Positions 41,905-50,684 are shown, counted from the stretch's first letter. The stretch is 64,000 bases of DNA from Actinokineospora bangkokensis (GCF_001940455.1 NZ_MKQR01000013.1:62001-126000); one strand, 5' to 3'. A program made the numbers and translations. Notes: generated by a model from the letters alone, not told the origin.

Positions 41905-41982
41905 GCCGCGCGCCCGCCACTTCGTCTTGGTTCACGGGTCGGCCTGGTCCACGGGTGGTCCCGGGGACGGGTGGGACCCGCG

Positions 41983-43755
41983 TCAGGCGTCGGGGTCCTG
42001 GTCCAGCCCGACCAGCGCCAGCACCTGGTGCGCGGCGGTGCCGGGCGGGGCCAGCAGGCGCAGCTCCTCGTCCTGGTCGGCGCAGCGGTCGCGGGCCTCG
42101 AACAGCACCTGCACACCCACGCTGCCCAGCACCGTCACCGCGCTGAGGTCCACCGACCGGGACACCGTGCCCGCCATGGTGGCGTTGAGCAGCTCGCGGC
42201 GCAGGCCCGGCGCGGTGTCGCTGTCGACCGCCCCGCGCACCACCAGCACCCCGTCCGAGGTCGAGCTGGTCAGCGACGCGAGGAACGGCTCGGTGGGCGG
42301 CAGCGGCGAGTCCGCCGTGCGCAGCACCGGGACCGGTCGGGTGACCGGGTGGCGCAGCCGCACCGTCGTGCCGCCGTGCGAGCGGTCGATGGTCAGGCTG
42401 CGCACCAGGTCGGCGGCCATCACCAGGCCGAGGCGGCGGTGCTCGTCGTCCGGGCGCGCCGGGCGCCACTGGCCGCCGTCTGCCACCACCACCTCCACCT
42501 CGCCGCGCTCGGTGAGCCGCGCGGCGAAGCCGACCTCGCCGTCGGCCCGGTCCGGGTGGGCGTGCTCCAGGGCGTTGGTGACGACCTCGCCGCTGGCGTG
42601 CACCAGCTCCACCACCGCGTCGCCCCCGGCGCCGATCCCGGTCAGCCAGTGCGTCAGCGGGTTGCGGGCGGTGGCGGGCGAGTCGCGCGCGGTGGACAGG
42701 GTGATCCGCAGCTCCGGGACGGCGGGCCTGCGGCGCGCCAGGAGCAGGGTGAGGTCGTCGGCGTGCCCGGTGGCGGCGTCCAACGCGGACACCACCCGCT
42801 CGCAGGTGGCCTGCGCGCTGCCGCGGTCGGCGTACGCGCGCGCCAGCTGCGACACCAGCTCGTCGGCGCCGCTGACCAGCGAGCGGCCGGGGCGCTCCAG
42901 GGCGCCGTCGGTGTAGAGCAGCACGGCGTCGTCGGGTCCCAGGTGGACGCGCCGGGCGCGGTGCCGCGAGCGACCGCCCAGCGGGCCGCCGCCGGTGGGG
43001 TCGGTGCGCCGGACGCCTGCCGGGCCGACCACGACGGGCGGCGGGTGGCCCGCGGTCGCGTAGTCCAGGGCCCCGGTCGCCGGGTCGAGCACGGCGACGC
43101 AGGCGGTGGCCAGGGCGGCCCCGGGCAGGTCGGCGGCGAAGGCCTCCAGGTCCACCAGCGCGGCGTCCGGGTCCAGGCCCGCCCCGAGCCGCTGGCGCAG
43201 CACCGCGCGCAGCGCCGCCATCGCCGCCGAGGCGTGCACGCCGTGGCCCACCACGTCGCCGACGACGAGGGCGAGGGTGGTGTCCGGGCGCAGGACGGTG
43301 TCGAACCAGTCGCCGCCCGCGGCGGTGTCGACGCCCGCGAGCAGGTAGGTGGCGCCCAGGTCCACCGCGGGCAGGACGGGGACGTCGGTGGGCAGCAGCG
43401 CCCGCTGCACGGCCGCGACGGGGGTCGGCGCGGGCTCGTCGGGGTCGACGGCGTCGAGCAGCACCCCCGCGGCCCGGCCCGCCTGGTCCAGGACCGGGGT
43501 GAGGTCGACGTCGAGGGTGAACCGGACCGCCTCGCCCGCGGCGTCGCGCAGGTCCAGCACCCACCCGGTGCGCCGCTGCGGCTCACCGGAGCGCAGCACG
43601 GCCTCGGCCACGTCGAGCACGGGCCCCGCCGCGCCCGCCGCCGCCGCGGCCAGGAGGGTCCGCGCCGCGACCTCGGGGCCGCGGAACACCGCGCGGTGCC
43701 CGCCCGCCAGCTCGACGGCCACGGCTGCCCGGGGGGCCGGACCGTGCTGCGACAT
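41983..43755 (-). CDS. SpoIIE/RsbU-type phosphatase with ATPase and STAS domains
   Basis: A 590-residue multi-domain switch protein. An N-terminal ~130-residue region looks PAS-like (VLDVAEAVLRSGEP..., VLDLRDAAGEAVRF). It is followed by a PP2C/SpoIIE phosphatase (AGGDWFD, VVGDVVGHGVHA, LLYTDGALER), an RsbW-like ATPase (N box ASGEVVTNALEHAH, ADGGQW, RRLGLVMA) and a C-terminal STAS domain (VDLSAVTVLGSVGVQVL). It is a probable paralog of the protein at 22518 with an added sensor. It likely dephosphorylates STAS partners to activate a stress sigma factor. AGGAGGGG lies 10 bp before the ATG. Confidence 0.87.
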   Translation of the reverse strand: MSQHGPAPRAAVAVELAGGHRAVFRGPEVAARTLLAAAAAGAAGPVLDVAEAVLRSGEPQRRTGWVLDLRDAAGEAVRFTLDVDLTPVLDQAGRAAGVLLDAVDPDEPAPTPVAAVQRALLPTDVPVLPAVDLGATYLLAGVDTAAGGDWFDTVLRPDTTLALVVGDVVGHGVHASAAMAALRAVLRQRLGAGLDPDAALVDLEAFAADLPGAALATACVAVLDPATGALDYATAGHPPPVVVGPAGVRRTDPTGGGPLGGRSRHRARRVHLGPDDAVLLYTDGALERPGRSLVSGADELVSQLARAYADRGSAQATCERVVSALDAATGHADDLTLLLARRRPAVPELRITLSTARDSPATARNPLTHWLTGIGAGGDAVVELVHASGEVVTNALEHAHPDRADGEVGFAARLTERGEVEVVVADGGQWRPARPDDEHRRLGLVMAADLVRSLTIDRSHGGTTVRLRHPVTRPVPVLRTADSPLPPTEPFLASLTSSTSDGVLVVRGAVDSDTAPGLRRELLNATMAGTVSRSVDLSAVTVLGSVGVQVLFEARDRCADQDEELRLLAPPGTAAHQVLALVGLDQDPDA

Positions 43756-43892
43756 CAGGGACCGTCCCCTCCTGTGGACCTCGGCACCGGCCAGTATGCC
43801 CGCGCCGCGCGCGGGGCGCGCACCCCACCGGTCGGGCGCGTGGACCATACTGGACCGGCGGCGACCGGCCGCGGGCACGAGCGAGGGAGCCG

Positions 43893-44231
43893 ATGGAGCG
43901 GGGCGCTGACCAGGCCGCGGGGGTGCTGGCACTGCGGGTCACCGGGCCGCTCGACCGCGACGGCGCGCCCGCTGCGGGGGTGGAGCTGTCCGCCTCGGCG
44001 CGCGACCTGGCGCCGGGGTCGGTCCTGGTGCTGGACCTGCGCGGGGTGTCGGTGCTGTCCTCGGCCGGGGTGCGCGTGCTGCACGAGCTGACCACGGGCC
44101 TGCGCGGCGGCGGGGTGCGCTGCGCGCTGGTGGTGGAGCCGGACCGCGTGCAGGCCAGGGTGCTCCGGCTGACCTGGCCGGACGAGCACCTGCCGGTCTT
44201 CGCGTCGGTGGCCGAAGCGGTCGGGGACTGA
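43893..44231 (+). CDS. STAS-domain protein
   Basis: A 112-residue single STAS domain: LALRVTGPLDRDGAPA, LVLDLRGVSVLSSAGVRVLHEL. The position before the conserved Gly is Ala (SSAG), not the phosphorylatable Ser of the DSSG type, although a Ser lies one residue earlier. GAGGGAG precedes the ATG. It is divergent from the SpoIIE gene at 41983 and convergent with another STAS gene, so it is probably a partner of that phosphatase. Confidence 0.85.
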   Translation: MERGADQAAGVLALRVTGPLDRDGAPAAGVELSASARDLAPGSVLVLDLRGVSVLSSAGVRVLHELTTGLRGGGVRCALVVEPDRVQARVLRLTWPDEHLPVFASVAEAVGD

Positions 44232-44239
44232 AGGCGGGG

Positions 44240-44602
44240 TCACCGCCGCACCACCGGGAGTTCGCCGCGCGGGTCGGCCACCCGCAGCACCCGGGCCGCC
44301 ACCGAGCCGGGGGCGACGACGAGGGTGACGGCCAAGCCCCGCTCCCGCCCCGACACGACCGCCTGGGCCAGGGTGCGCACGCCCGCCGCCGAGAGCAGCG
44401 TCAGACCGCGCAGGTCCAGTTCGACCTCGCCCACCGGGTGCTCGGCGAGCACCCGCGCCACGCCCGGCGCCGAGCGGGCGTCGAGTGCGCCCAACAGCCG
44501 CAACGGCCCCGCGGCGCGCGGTCCCGCGCGCTCCACCCGGAAATCGATCGCGACACCCCCTGGCTCGGGCTCGTGGTCATCATGGCAGCGGCCGCACCGC
44601 AC
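44240..44602 (-). CDS. STAS-domain protein
   Basis: A 120-residue protein with one STAS domain (about 20-118): LRLLGALDARSAPGVARVL and VELDLRGLTLLSAAGVRTL. The phospho-site region reads SAAG. The first ~18 residues are rich in Cys, His and acidic residues (MRCGRCHDDHEPEP), possibly a metal-binding tail or an over-long start. It lies 21 bp after the gene at 44624 on the same strand and may be its operon partner. Confidence 0.78.
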   Translation of the reverse strand: MRCGRCHDDHEPEPGGVAIDFRVERAGPRAAGPLRLLGALDARSAPGVARVLAEHPVGEVELDLRGLTLLSAAGVRTLAQAVVSGRERGLAVTLVVAPGSVAARVLRVADPRGELPVVRR

Positions 44603-44623
44603 CGCCCCCCGCGCGCGGAGCGG

Positions 44624-45640
44624 TCACGGTCGCAGGGCCGGGCTGGACGGCACGCCCGCACCCTCGGCCAGCCCGTCGAGCAGGTCGGCCACCGCGCTCG
44701 GCGCCGCGTGGGCCGGGCGCCACCCGAGCACGTCCGCGGCCCTCTCGGTGTCCATCACCGGCACGGACAGCGCCAGGTCGATCCACCCCGGCGAGGTCGG
44801 CAGCACCTTGGCCCGCCACGCCAGGTCGACCGCGCCCCGCACCACCGCGGCGGGCACCGGCACGACCCTGCCCCCGGTGATCCGCGACAGCCCTTGGGCG
44901 TCCAGGACGGGGGCGGAAGCGAGGTTCACCGCGCCCCGCACGCCGCGCTCCGCCGCCGCCAGGACCGCGTCCGCCACGTCGGAGGCGTGCACGAACTGAA
45001 GGACGAGCCCGCGCGGGACCGGCAGCACGGGCAGCTTCCCGCCGCGCGCCAACCCCCACAACGCCCGGGGCACGAACGCCCCGATGAAGTACCGCTGGAT
45101 CTCCGCGGCCGCGTCGCGCTGGAGGATCAGCGCGGGGCGCAGCCGGGTGACGCCGGTCGCCCCGTTCGCCGCCTCGAAGCGGTCCAACATCGCCTCCACC
45201 GCGGCCTTGTCCTCGCTGTAGGAACTGGTGCGCAACCCGGTCGCGGGCCACGACTCGTCGACGGGGTCCAACGACGTGCGAGGCGCGTACGCGCCCACTG
45301 AGGACAGGTAGACCAGGTGCGGCACGCCTGCGCCCTGCACGCCTTCGAGCACCGCCCGGCTCCCCAGGACGTTGACCGCCCGCAGGCGCTCCCGGTCGTG
45401 CGAGGGCTGGATCGCCCACCCCGCGTGCACCACCGCGTCGGCCCCGGCGAACACCTCGCGCAGGGAGTCCGGGGCCGCGGGGGTGGTGAGGTCGATGGAG
45501 TGCCACGTGGCGGCGTCGTACTCACCCCCCGTGGCGGGACCGCGCCGGGACACCGCGTGCACGGTGTGCCCCGCCGCGATGGCGGCCCGCAGGACCGCTG
45601 TGCCGACGTTGCCGCTCCCACCCACGATGACGATGCGCAT
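44624..45640 (-). CDS. NAD-dependent epimerase/dehydratase family protein
   Basis: A 338-residue extended SDR. The Rossmann motif is VGGSGNVGTAVL (about 6-17). Active-site positions are SSVGAYAP (Ser) and a Tyr in TSSYSEDKAAVE (YxxxK-like). It resembles nucleoside-diphosphate-sugar epimerases, so it might act on a nucleotide sugar, possibly the heptose made nearby, though it is not a recognisable HldD. The ATG at 45640 lies 10 bp after a perfect GTTT-N15-GGGTAG promoter and lacks a Shine-Dalgarno. Confidence 0.82.
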   Translation of the reverse strand: MRIVIVGGSGNVGTAVLRAAIAAGHTVHAVSRRGPATGGEYDAATWHSIDLTTPAAPDSLREVFAGADAVVHAGWAIQPSHDRERLRAVNVLGSRAVLEGVQGAGVPHLVYLSSVGAYAPRTSLDPVDESWPATGLRTSSYSEDKAAVEAMLDRFEAANGATGVTRLRPALILQRDAAAEIQRYFIGAFVPRALWGLARGGKLPVLPVPRGLVLQFVHASDVADAVLAAAERGVRGAVNLASAPVLDAQGLSRITGGRVVPVPAAVVRGAVDLAWRAKVLPTSPGWIDLALSVPVMDTERAADVLGWRPAHAAPSAVADLLDGLAEGAGVPSSPALRP

Positions 45641-45650
45641 GGCGTTAGCG

Positions 45651-45675
45651 CTACCCGAGCAGGCTCGCGACAAAC
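45651..45675 (-). promoter_or_regulatory. SigB/SigF-type promoter of the epimerase-like gene
   Basis: Minus strand GTTT, 15 bp, GGGTAG, a full match, 10 bp from the ATG. Confidence 0.7.
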
Positions 45676-45688
45676 TGGCCCGCGCGGC

Positions 45689-46735
45689 TCACCCGCTCTC
45701 GGTACCCGGCTCGGGGTGCCCGCGCTGCCGGTTGCCGTACGCCGCGGCGCGCACGGACTCGTCGCTCTCCAGCTTCGACCCCAACGCCCCCGCAACCGTC
45801 GCCACCGACGAGGCGAACCACGCCACCCCCACGCGGTCCCCGGTCGAGGGCGGGTGCCCCACCTGCGCCTGGAACACCGAGGGGTTCAGCACCAGCAGTT
45901 CGGCGGAGAAGACCAGCAGGAAGAGGGCTGAGTAGAGGGTCAGCACGCCGAACGCGAGCGTCAGGACCGTCACAGCGTTGTACAGCCGCGCCTGCTGGGG
46001 GTGCACCCGCTCCGACGGCCTCTCCCACAACCGGTGGCTGAGGATCAACCACCCCACCAGGCCCACCACCGACAGCGCGGTCGCCACCGCCAGCCGCAGC
46101 GGGGACAGGCGTGAGCCGAGCTGCCACACCGTCGCGATCAGCAGGCAGTACGAACCGGTGCCGACGGCCGCCACCAGCACCCCCGTCAGGTCCAGCGCCA
46201 ACCGCCACGGCCGGTTCGCCCGCACCATGCCCGCGACCAGCCGCAACCGCCCGCGCGGACCCCTGGACAGGTACTTGACCCCCGCGCGTGCGGGGTCCTC
46301 CACCCGCCGGGTCGAGGGCAGCGGCGGGGCTTCGGCGCCGCGCAGTTCCGCCACCAGCGTCGTCAGCGCGGCGGACACCCGGGCCGCGAGGTCGTGCGCG
46401 CCGAGGGCGGGCAGGGAGGCCACCCCGATGCGGCTGTCCTGGTCGGTCTCACCGACCACGGCGGCACCCCGGTCCCGGCGCGGGAGGTCGGTCAGGCACA
46501 CCCACAGGTCGCCCGCGTCCTCGTCGCCGAGCCTGCCGCGCACCACGGCCTCGGCGTCGCGGACGGTGCCGCGCGCGTCCGCGGCGAACCGGTCGGACAC
46601 CACCTCGACCTGCCAGTCCACCTCGTCGTCGACCTCCGCCCGCAACCGGTCCACCAGACCGTCCGCGATCCCCGTCACCACGTCGGCGGCGAGACCGGGG
46701 TCGGCCACGACCGCCACCTGCACCCTCTGGGACAT
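45689..46735 (-). CDS. Membrane protein of unknown function
   Basis: A 348-residue protein. The N-terminal ~160 residues are soluble (VQVAVVADPGLAADVVTGIADGL, then DLWVCLTDLPRRD). The C-terminal part has four hydrophobic helices (about 195-220, 230-250, 270-295 and 305-330). I do not recognise a family. The N-domain looks like an alpha/beta sensor or enzyme fold. The ATG at 46735 lies 10 bp after a GTTT-N15-GGGAAC element, divergent from the phosphoketolase promoter. It may respond to the same stress signal. Confidence 0.7.
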   Translation of the reverse strand: MSQRVQVAVVADPGLAADVVTGIADGLVDRLRAEVDDEVDWQVEVVSDRFAADARGTVRDAEAVVRGRLGDEDAGDLWVCLTDLPRRDRGAAVVGETDQDSRIGVASLPALGAHDLAARVSAALTTLVAELRGAEAPPLPSTRRVEDPARAGVKYLSRGPRGRLRLVAGMVRANRPWRLALDLTGVLVAAVGTGSYCLLIATVWQLGSRLSPLRLAVATALSVVGLVGWLILSHRLWERPSERVHPQQARLYNAVTVLTLAFGVLTLYSALFLLVFSAELLVLNPSVFQAQVGHPPSTGDRVGVAWFASSVATVAGALGSKLESDESVRAAAYGNRQRGHPEPGTESG

Positions 46736-46745
46736 GCCCCACGCT

Positions 46746-46770
46746 GTTCCCGGGGCCGCACCGGGCAAAC
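46746..46770 (-). promoter_or_regulatory. SigB/SigF-like promoter of the membrane protein gene
   Basis: Minus strand GTTT, 15 bp, GGGAAC (one mismatch to GGGTAC), 10 bp from the ATG. Confidence 0.5.
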
Positions 46771-46777
46771 GCGAAAT

Positions 46778-46802
46778 GTGTTCCCTGTCCGGTTCGGGGT
46801 AG
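46778..46802 (+). promoter_or_regulatory. SigB/SigF-type promoter of xfp
   Basis: GTGT, 15 bp, GGGTAG, 9 bp before the ATG, so a leaderless mRNA is predicted. The two divergent -35 boxes here are only 7 bp apart. Confidence 0.62.
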
Positions 46803-46811
46803 CCCCCGCAC

Positions 46812-49049
46812 ATGGCGGCTTCCCCCCAGCGTTACCGGCGTGCCTGTGACTACCTGGCCGCGGCGATGATCTACCTGCGGGACAACGAGCTGCTGCGGGA
46901 ACCGCTGGAAGTGCGGCACCTCAAGCCGCGGCTGCTGGGGCACTGGGGGACGTGCCCGGGGATCACCTACCTCTACGCGGGGCTCAACCGGCTGCGCGAC
47001 CCGCGCACGCTGCTGGTCACCGGACCGGGCCACGGCGCGCCCGCCATCCACGCGAACCTGTGGCTGGAGGGCACGCACGAGCGGTTCGACCCCGCGCTGT
47101 CGCGCGACGGGGCCGGGCTGCGGGAGCTGGTGCGGCGGTTCTCCTGGCCGGGCGGGTTCCCCAGCCACCTGTCCCCGGAGGTGCCCGGGGTGGTGCACGA
47201 GGGCGGTGAGCTGGGCTACGCGCTCGCCACCGCCTTCGGCGCCGTGCTGGACAAGCCCGACCTGCGGGCGGTGTGCCTGGTGGGCGACGGGGAGGCCGAG
47301 ACGGGGCCGACCGCGGGGTCCTGGCACGGGCACAAGTTCCTCGACCCGGCGCGCGACGGCACCGTGCTGCCGGTGCTGCACCTCAACGGCTACCGGATCG
47401 CCGCGCCGACGGTGTTCGGGTGCATGACCGACCACGAGCTGCTGGACTACTTCCGCGGGTGCGGGTGGTCGCCGAAGGTCGTGGACGCCACCACCGCCGC
47501 CGACCCCGACGAGCTGCTGGCGCAGACCCTGCGCCTGGCCTGGGACACGCCGCTGGCCAAGCCGATGATCGTCATGCGCACCCAGAAGGGCTGGGGCGCC
47601 CCCGCGCACGACGCGGCGGGGGCACCGCTGGCGGGCACCTTCCGCGCCCACCAGGTGCCGCTGGCCAACGTGCACGACGACCCGGCCGAGCTGCGGCTGC
47701 TGGAGCGCTGGTTGCGCTCCTACGAACCCGACGACCTGTTCGACCAGGACGGCAACCCCGCCCCGGACCTGCTGGAGGACCTGCCCGGTCTCGGCATGCT
47801 CCCGGAGGCCAACGGTGGTGCGCTGCGCCGCGACCTGCCGCTGCCCGACCTCGCGCCCTTCGCCGCCGAGGGCCCCGCGAGCCCCACCGGCACCGCGGGC
47901 GGGTGGCTAGCGCAGCTCATGCGCGACACCGAGGACGAGCGCGACTTCCGCGTGGTGTGCCCGGACGAGCTGGAGTCGAACAAGCTGGGCGCGGTCCTGG
48001 AGGCGACCGACCGGGCCTTCACCCCGCACGTCCCCGGCTACTCCGAGCACGTCTCCCCCGGCGGGCGGGTCATGGAGGTGCTGTCGGAGCACCTGTGCCA
48101 GGGGTGGTTGCAGGGCTACCTGCTGACCGGGCGGCACGGGCTGTTCCCCTGCTACGAGGCGTTCGCGTCCATCGTGGACAGCATGGTCAACCAGCACGCC
48201 AAGTTCCTCAAGGTGTCCGCGGAGGTGCCCTGGCGCGAGCCCGTCGCCTCGCTGAACTACCTGCTCTCCAGCGAGGGGTGGCGCCAGGAGCACAACGGCT
48301 ACAGCCACCAGGGCCCCGGCTTCATCAACAACGTGCTGACCAAGAAGGCGTCGGTCGCGCGCGTGTACCTGCCGCCGGACGCCAACTCCCTGCTCGTGGT
48401 CCTGGAGCACTGCCTGGCCTCCACCGGGCGCATCAACGTGGTGGTCGCGGGCAAGAACGAGGCCCCGTGCTGGATGGACCTCGACACCGCGCGGGCGCAC
48501 TGCGCCGCGGGCGCCGGGACCTGGGAGTGGGCGGGCACCGGTGGCCCGCCGCAGGTGGTGCTGGGCTGCGCGGGCGGCATCCCGACCGTGGAGACCCTGG
48601 CCGCCGCGCACCTGCTGCGCGAGCACGCGCCCGACCTGCGGGTGCAGGTGGTCAACGTGGTGGACCTGCTGGCGCTGGCCCCCGCCGACCGCCACCCGCA
48701 CGGGATGGCCGCGGCCGACTTCGACCGGCTGTTCCCGCCGGAGGTGCCCGTGGTGATGGGGTTCCACGGCTACCCCTCGGCCGTGCACGAGGTGCTGCAC
48801 GGGCGGGCCGACACCCAGCGCTTCCACGTGCACGGCTACCACGAGGAGGGCACCACGACGACCCCGTACGACCTGCTGGTCGACAACGGCATGTCCCGCC
48901 ACGACCTCGCCGCCGACGCCGTGCGCCGGGCGGGCGGGCCGCCGGGGGTCGTCGACCGGCTGCTGGGCGAGCGCGACCGGATCCGGGCGCTGGCCCACCG
49001 CGACGGCGAGGACCCGGCGGAGATCACCGGGTGGACGTGGTCGGCGTGA
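46812..49049 (+). CDS. xfp: Phosphoketolase
   Basis: A 745-residue ThDP enzyme of the xylulose-5-phosphate/fructose-6-phosphate phosphoketolase family. Signatures include RLLGHWGTCPGI, TGPGHGAPA, LVGDGEAETGP, HLNGYRIAAPT and NGYSHQGPGFINNVL. It splits the sugar phosphate to acetyl phosphate plus glyceraldehyde 3-phosphate or erythrose 4-phosphate. It is slightly shorter than many family members (~790). Its stop overlaps the GTG of acetate kinase, so acetyl phosphate can be turned directly into acetate and ATP. It has no Shine-Dalgarno but a stress-type promoter 9 bp upstream. Confidence 0.93.
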   Translation: MAASPQRYRRACDYLAAAMIYLRDNELLREPLEVRHLKPRLLGHWGTCPGITYLYAGLNRLRDPRTLLVTGPGHGAPAIHANLWLEGTHERFDPALSRDGAGLRELVRRFSWPGGFPSHLSPEVPGVVHEGGELGYALATAFGAVLDKPDLRAVCLVGDGEAETGPTAGSWHGHKFLDPARDGTVLPVLHLNGYRIAAPTVFGCMTDHELLDYFRGCGWSPKVVDATTAADPDELLAQTLRLAWDTPLAKPMIVMRTQKGWGAPAHDAAGAPLAGTFRAHQVPLANVHDDPAELRLLERWLRSYEPDDLFDQDGNPAPDLLEDLPGLGMLPEANGGALRRDLPLPDLAPFAAEGPASPTGTAGGWLAQLMRDTEDERDFRVVCPDELESNKLGAVLEATDRAFTPHVPGYSEHVSPGGRVMEVLSEHLCQGWLQGYLLTGRHGLFPCYEAFASIVDSMVNQHAKFLKVSAEVPWREPVASLNYLLSSEGWRQEHNGYSHQGPGFINNVLTKKASVARVYLPPDANSLLVVLEHCLASTGRINVVVAGKNEAPCWMDLDTARAHCAAGAGTWEWAGTGGPPQVVLGCAGGIPTVETLAAAHLLREHAPDLRVQVVNVVDLLALAPADRHPHGMAAADFDRLFPPEVPVVMGFHGYPSAVHEVLHGRADTQRFHVHGYHEEGTTTTPYDLLVDNGMSRHDLAADAVRRAGGPPGVVDRLLGERDRIRALAHRDGEDPAEITGWTWSA

Positions 49050-50119
49050 TCCTCACCGTCAACACCGGCTCGGGCAGCGTCAAGGCCGACCTGGTCGACG
49101 ACGACCGGGTGGTCGACAGCGCCCACCTGGAGACCACCGACGCGGACGAGGCGTGGGCGGCGCTGCGGGGGCTGCTCGACGACCGGCGGGTCGACGCCGT
49201 GGCGCACCGGCTCGTGCACGGCGGCTCCCGCCTCACCGGGCCCGCGGTGGCCGACGACGAGGCGCTGGCGGCCGCGCGCTCGGCGGCGAGCCTGGCGCCG
49301 CTGCACGTCCCGCCCGCGCTGGAGTTCCTGGAGCAGCTTCGGGACAGGCTCCCGGGCGTCCCGCAGGTGCTCTGCCCGGACACCGCCTTCCACCGGGACC
49401 TGCCCGAGCACGCCGCCACCTACGCCCTGCCGCAGCAGTGGCGCGAGCGCTTCGGCTTGCGCCGGTACGGCTTCCACGGCCTGTCGTACTCGTGGGCGCT
49501 GCCCCGCGCGGCGGAACTGCTCGGCACACCGGAAGGGGAGTTGAGCGTGGTGATGGCGCACCTGGGCGGCGGTTCGTCGGTGTGCGCGGTGCGCGACGGG
49601 CGCAGCGTGGACACGTCGATGGGCTTCACCCCGCTCGACGGCGTGCCGATGGCCAAGCGCTCGGGCGCGGTCGACCCCGGGATGCTGCTGTGGTTGCAGC
49701 GCGAGGCGGGGCTGTCGCTGGCGGAGGTCGAGGACGGGCTCAACCACGCCTCCGGGCTGCTGGGGCTCTCCGGCGGCGAGTCGGACGACACCCGCGACCT
49801 GGTGGCCTCCGGCTCCCCCGGCGCCGCGCTGGCGCTGGGGGTGTTCGCCCACCGGGTCCGCCGCGAGGTCGCCGCGTGCGCGACGAACCTCGACCGGCTC
49901 GACGCCCTGGTCTTCACCGGCGAGATCGGCTGGGACCAGCCCGAGGTGCGCGCGGCGGTGACCGGGGGGCTGCGCCTGCTGGGCGTGGCCGCCACCGCCG
50001 CGCCCAACTCCCCCACCGACGCCGTGCTGACCCCGCCGGGCGGCGGCGTTCCGGTGCTGGTCGTCGAACCCCGGGAGGAGCTGGCGCTGGCCCGCGCGGC
50101 CAGGACGTGCCTGGGCTGA
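49046..50119 (+). CDS. ackA: Acetate kinase
   Basis: A 357-residue acetate kinase of the ASKHA fold. The N-terminal phosphate loop is ILTVNTGSGSVKAD (most family members have NAGSSS). HRLVHGG, PDTAFHRDLPEHA, RRYGFHGLSYSWA, HLGGGSSVCAV and FTGEIGWDQPEVR are family motifs. It is shorter than the usual ~400 residues. It makes ATP from acetyl phosphate supplied by the phosphoketolase encoded just upstream. The GTG at 49046 overlaps the xfp stop (GTGA) and suits the conserved N-terminus; another GTG at 49031 is possible. Confidence 0.9.
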   Translation: MILTVNTGSGSVKADLVDDDRVVDSAHLETTDADEAWAALRGLLDDRRVDAVAHRLVHGGSRLTGPAVADDEALAAARSAASLAPLHVPPALEFLEQLRDRLPGVPQVLCPDTAFHRDLPEHAATYALPQQWRERFGLRRYGFHGLSYSWALPRAAELLGTPEGELSVVMAHLGGGSSVCAVRDGRSVDTSMGFTPLDGVPMAKRSGAVDPGMLLWLQREAGLSLAEVEDGLNHASGLLGLSGGESDDTRDLVASGSPGAALALGVFAHRVRREVAACATNLDRLDALVFTGEIGWDQPEVRAAVTGGLRLLGVAATAAPNSPTDAVLTPPGGGVPVLVVEPREELALARAARTCLG

Positions 50120-50122
50120 CGT

Positions 50123-50145
50123 TTTCCCGGCCGGTCACCGGGAAA
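50123..50145 (+). terminator. Hairpin after ackA
   Basis: 8-bp arms TTTCCCGG and CCGGGAAA with a 7-nt loop just after the ackA stop. Possibly a weak terminator before the DUF4383 gene. Confidence 0.45.
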
Positions 50146-50173
50146 CCGCGCCGCAGAGGAAAGGGGTACAACC

Positions 50174-50623
50174 ATGATCGATCGTGCCAGGCAACGGCAG
50201 GCCACCCGGCGCACACCCGCCCAGGTCGCGGCCGCGGCGGTGGGGGTCGTCCTGCTGGTGATCGGGGTGCTGGGCCTGGTCGACACCGGTTTCTCCGACT
50301 TCGGCAGCACCCCGGCGTCCTCCGACGCCACCGTGGTGGCGGGCCTGGGCGGCTCCACCCTGCTCAACCTCGCCCACGTCGTGCTGGGCGCCTTCGCGCT
50401 GCTGTGCGCGAGCGGGGCGGGCCGCGTGCGGCTGTTCGGCCTGGTGGGCTCGCTCGCCTTCCTGGCGCTGACGGCCTACGACGTGGTCTCGCTCATCAAC
50501 GGCGCCGTGGGCGACCCGCTGGGCACCCACTGGCCCGCCCTCATCCTGCACGTGGCGTGCCTGGTGGTCGCCGGGGCGGTCGTGTTCCTCAGCGACCGAC
50601 CGGGCGGCCCCGACCGCGCCTGA
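50174..50623 (+). CDS. DUF4383 membrane protein
   Basis: A 149-residue protein with four predicted transmembrane helices (about 17-36, 58-80, 84-102 and 115-137) and the DUF4383 pattern STLLNLAHVVLGAFALL and LILHVACLVVAG. It is a paralog of the protein at 14661 but diverged. Function unknown. AGAGGAAAGGGG lies before the ATG. It follows the xfp-ackA operon by about 50 bp and ends at a perfect terminator. Confidence 0.82.
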   Translation: MIDRARQRQATRRTPAQVAAAAVGVVLLVIGVLGLVDTGFSDFGSTPASSDATVVAGLGGSTLLNLAHVVLGAFALLCASGAGRVRLFGLVGSLAFLALTAYDVVSLINGAVGDPLGTHWPALILHVACLVVAGAVVFLSDRPGGPDRA

Positions 50624-50633
50624 CGCACCGGCA

Positions 50634-50665
50634 CGAGGCCCCGGCGGTCGACCGCCGGGGCCTCG
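50634..50665. terminator. Perfect 14-bp bidirectional terminator
   Basis: Arms 50634-50647 and 50652-50665 with a TCGA loop, between the converging DUF4383 and sugar-ABC genes. Confidence 0.82.
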
Positions 50666-50684
50666 TCGCGCCACGGGCGACCGA

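Noticed and set aside
43796-43820. Stress promoter for the SpoIIE gene at 41983
   Set aside because: A GGGCAT hexamer exists on the minus strand, but no GNNT -35 element is found at the right distance.
50164-50169. GGGTAC before the DUF4383 gene as a stress -10 box
   Set aside because: No GNNT box lies 14-16 bp upstream and only 4 bp separate it from the start codon; the G-run is better read as part of the ribosome-binding region.
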